Assembly: GCA_000494185.1 (NCBI GenBank)
Contig: AWOC01000046.1
Location: forward strand, 1 to 6,146
From: Candidatus Calditenuaceae archaeon JGI OTU-3
GTDB lineage: Archaea > Thermoproteota > Nitrososphaeria_A > Caldarchaeales > Calditenuaceae
Reading direction: 5' to 3'
Length of the DNA stretch: 6,146 bases
Positions 5,672 through 6,146 of this stretch are shown piece by piece; the first letter of the stretch is position 1; every line of letters starts with the position of its first letter. The position numbers and the translations under genes are program-made. Under the pieces are notes generated by a model. The model saw only the letters and a list, made by a program, of their open reading frames with translations. It was not told where the DNA came from and searched no databases.

Positions 5672-5946
5672 CGCGCTACCTCGGCCCTCCGCTTCACGTA
5701 TTCAGCTAGGCCCTTTGCCTCTAGTGCCTTCAGTACCTCCTCGTCCGTGGAATCCTTAGCAATATCGATCTTGTGCGGGAGCGGTATGATGTGTCTCACG
5801 TTCACAGGCTTTCTCCGCAGCCCACTCAGCGCCTTTGGACCAGTAACCAGTACTCTTTGCCCACCGAGCACGCTTACTATTACTCCTTTGCATCCCGCGT
5901 CCCGCCCAGCGATCTTAACGACTAATCTTCCAACCTCCATAGTCAT
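5665..5946 (-). CDS. rpl14e: Large-subunit ribosomal protein eL14 (L14e)
   Basis: A 93-residue large-subunit ribosomal protein, the normal size for archaeal eL14. The N terminus is a KOW-type beta barrel (EVGRLVVKIAGRDAGCKGVIV, roughly residues 4-24, then VLVTGPKALSGLRRKPVNVRHIIPL), followed by a short basic helical tail. Two starts are possible. ATG 5946 suits a leaderless message from the TATA box upstream. ATG 5940 gives 91 residues and has GGAG (5949-5952) 8 nt before it, a better Shine-Dalgarno distance. It leads an apparent minus-strand unit eL14-cbf5-tRNA-Ser, with its last codons overlapping the cbf5 start. The eL14-cbf5 pairing is conserved in archaea, supporting both calls. Confidence 0.93.
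   Translation of the reverse strand: MTMEVGRLVVKIAGRDAGCKGVIVSVLGGQRVLVTGPKALSGLRRKPVNVRHIIPLPHKIDIAKDSTDEEVLKALEAKGLAEYVKRRAEVARW
5678..5682 (-). promoter_or_regulatory. Shine-Dalgarno of cbf5 (GAGGT)
   Basis: GAGGT inside the eL14 coding end lies 6 nt before GTG 5671. It supports that start over the in-frame TTG 9 nt further on, and over the methionine of MGYILLDKP, which would remove the N-terminal extension usual in archaeal Cbf5. Confidence 0.6.
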
Positions 5947-5972
5947 TTCTCCGGAAAATGGGTTCTAACCGG

Positions 5973-5980
5973 ATTATAAG
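5973..5980 (-). promoter_or_regulatory. TATA box of the eL14-cbf5-tRNA unit
   Basis: CTTATAAT preceded by GAAA as a BRE-like element on the minus strand. A start about 25 nt downstream falls near 5950, just before the eL14 ATG, implying a leaderless or very short-leader transcript. Confidence 0.6.
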
Positions 5981-6004
5981 TTTCATCAGGTAGTCTGCCC
6001 CATC

Positions 6005-6012
6005 CTTTTTTA
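6005..6012 (+). promoter_or_regulatory. Possible TATA box of the second cmk copy
   Basis: TTTTTTAG lies about 25 nt before GTG 6035, the right spacing for a leaderless cmk transcript diverging from eL14. The sequence is a weak TATA match. Confidence 0.35.
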
Positions 6013-6034
6013 GCTCGTTCATCCAAAGATTGTT

Positions 6035-6146
6035 GTGGCTGAGAGAGACATTGTAGTGATAGTGAGTGGTCTAGCCGCGAGTGGAAAGAGTACGCTGGCA
6101 CGAAGGCTTGCAGAGGAGCTCGGTCTGAGGCTCTACTCTGGCGGCG
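6035..6146 (+). CDS. cmk: Cytidylate kinase, second copy, 3' end beyond the window
   Basis: The first 37 codons of a cytidylate kinase are visible, read from GTG 6035 as MAERDIVVIVSGLAASGKST and onward to LYSGG. It includes the complete Walker A loop. From base 6052 the DNA is identical to the start of the minus-strand cmk at 3055. Upstream it continues in frame with AERDI, a plausible natural N terminus, to a stop at 6011-6013. GTG 6056 is the alternative start, matching the other copy. It is divergent from eL14 with an 88-nt intergenic region. Whether it is a full second gene, a fragment, or the same locus seen twice because of a mis-assembly cannot be decided from the window. Confidence 0.8.
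   Translation, partial: MAERDIVVIVSGLAASGKSTLARRLAEELGLRLYSGG
6052..6146 (+). repeat. Inverted repeat arm B, at least 95 bp, 5' end of cmk
   Basis: Identical to the reverse complement of 2965-3059 up to the last base of the window, so the repeat probably continues. The arms enclose 2992 bp (3060-6051) holding the dioxygenase-like gene, tRNA-Ser, cbf5 and eL14. Confidence 0.97.

Noticed and set aside
1..6146. CRISPR array, insertion sequence or toxin-antitoxin genes
   Set aside because: No spaced direct repeats, transposase motifs or terminal inverted repeats of IS type; the only long repeat is coding sequence of cmk.

Overview
The window is archaeal. It carries the distal part of the ribosomal-protein/SecY operon (uL15, secY, an EMC3-like DUF106 membrane protein, eL34), then cytidylate kinase, eL14 and the H/ACA pseudouridine synthase Cbf5. 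This is the gene set that follows the spc operon in Thermoproteota (Crenarchaeota) and relatives. Other archaeal signs are TATA-box promoters, GTG/TTG starts, a tRNA without encoded CCA, and a protein-coding intron with an archaeal bulge-helix-bulge (BHB) splice motif inside cbf5. An intron in cbf5 is a known trait of crenarchaeal lineages, so an uncultivated Thermoproteota-like, probably thermophilic, archaeon is my best guess. I cannot name a genus.

Layout. 1-2513 (+): uL15 (cut by the window start), secY, DUF106/EMC3-like and a short eL34, nearly gap-free. 2504-3055 (-): cytidylate kinase, convergent with eL34 and overlapping it by 10 nt. 3160-4188 (+): a glyoxalase-fold ring-cleaving-dioxygenase-like gene with its own TATA box, foreign to this cluster. 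4189-4527: no recognisable gene, one hairpin. 4528-4613 (-): tRNA-Ser(GGA). 4633-5671 (-): cbf5, split by a 16-nt intron. 5665-5946 (-): eL14. 6035-6146 (+): the 5' end of a second cytidylate kinase copy running off the window.

Two things stand out. First, cbf5 looks frameshifted, but removing 16 nt (5412-5427) restores a 340-residue protein and rebuilds the codon of the catalytic aspartate. The flanks fold into a textbook BHB element (7-bp outer helix, AG^A bulge, 4-bp CCCU/AGGG helix, AG^A bulge, small inner hairpin). Second, the last 95 bases (6052-6146) are a perfect inverted copy of 2965-3059, the start of cytidylate kinase. The two copies have different upstream sequence. If the DNA between them (3060-6051) is flipped, the usual archaeal order eL34-cmk-eL14-cbf5 is restored. 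So either this is a real inverted duplication or invertible segment, or one junction is an assembly or amplification chimera.

Together the genes serve translation and membrane-protein biogenesis: ribosomal proteins, the Sec channel and an Oxa1-type insertase, CMP phosphorylation, H/ACA-guided rRNA pseudouridylation and one tRNA. The dioxygenase-like gene is the only metabolic outsider.
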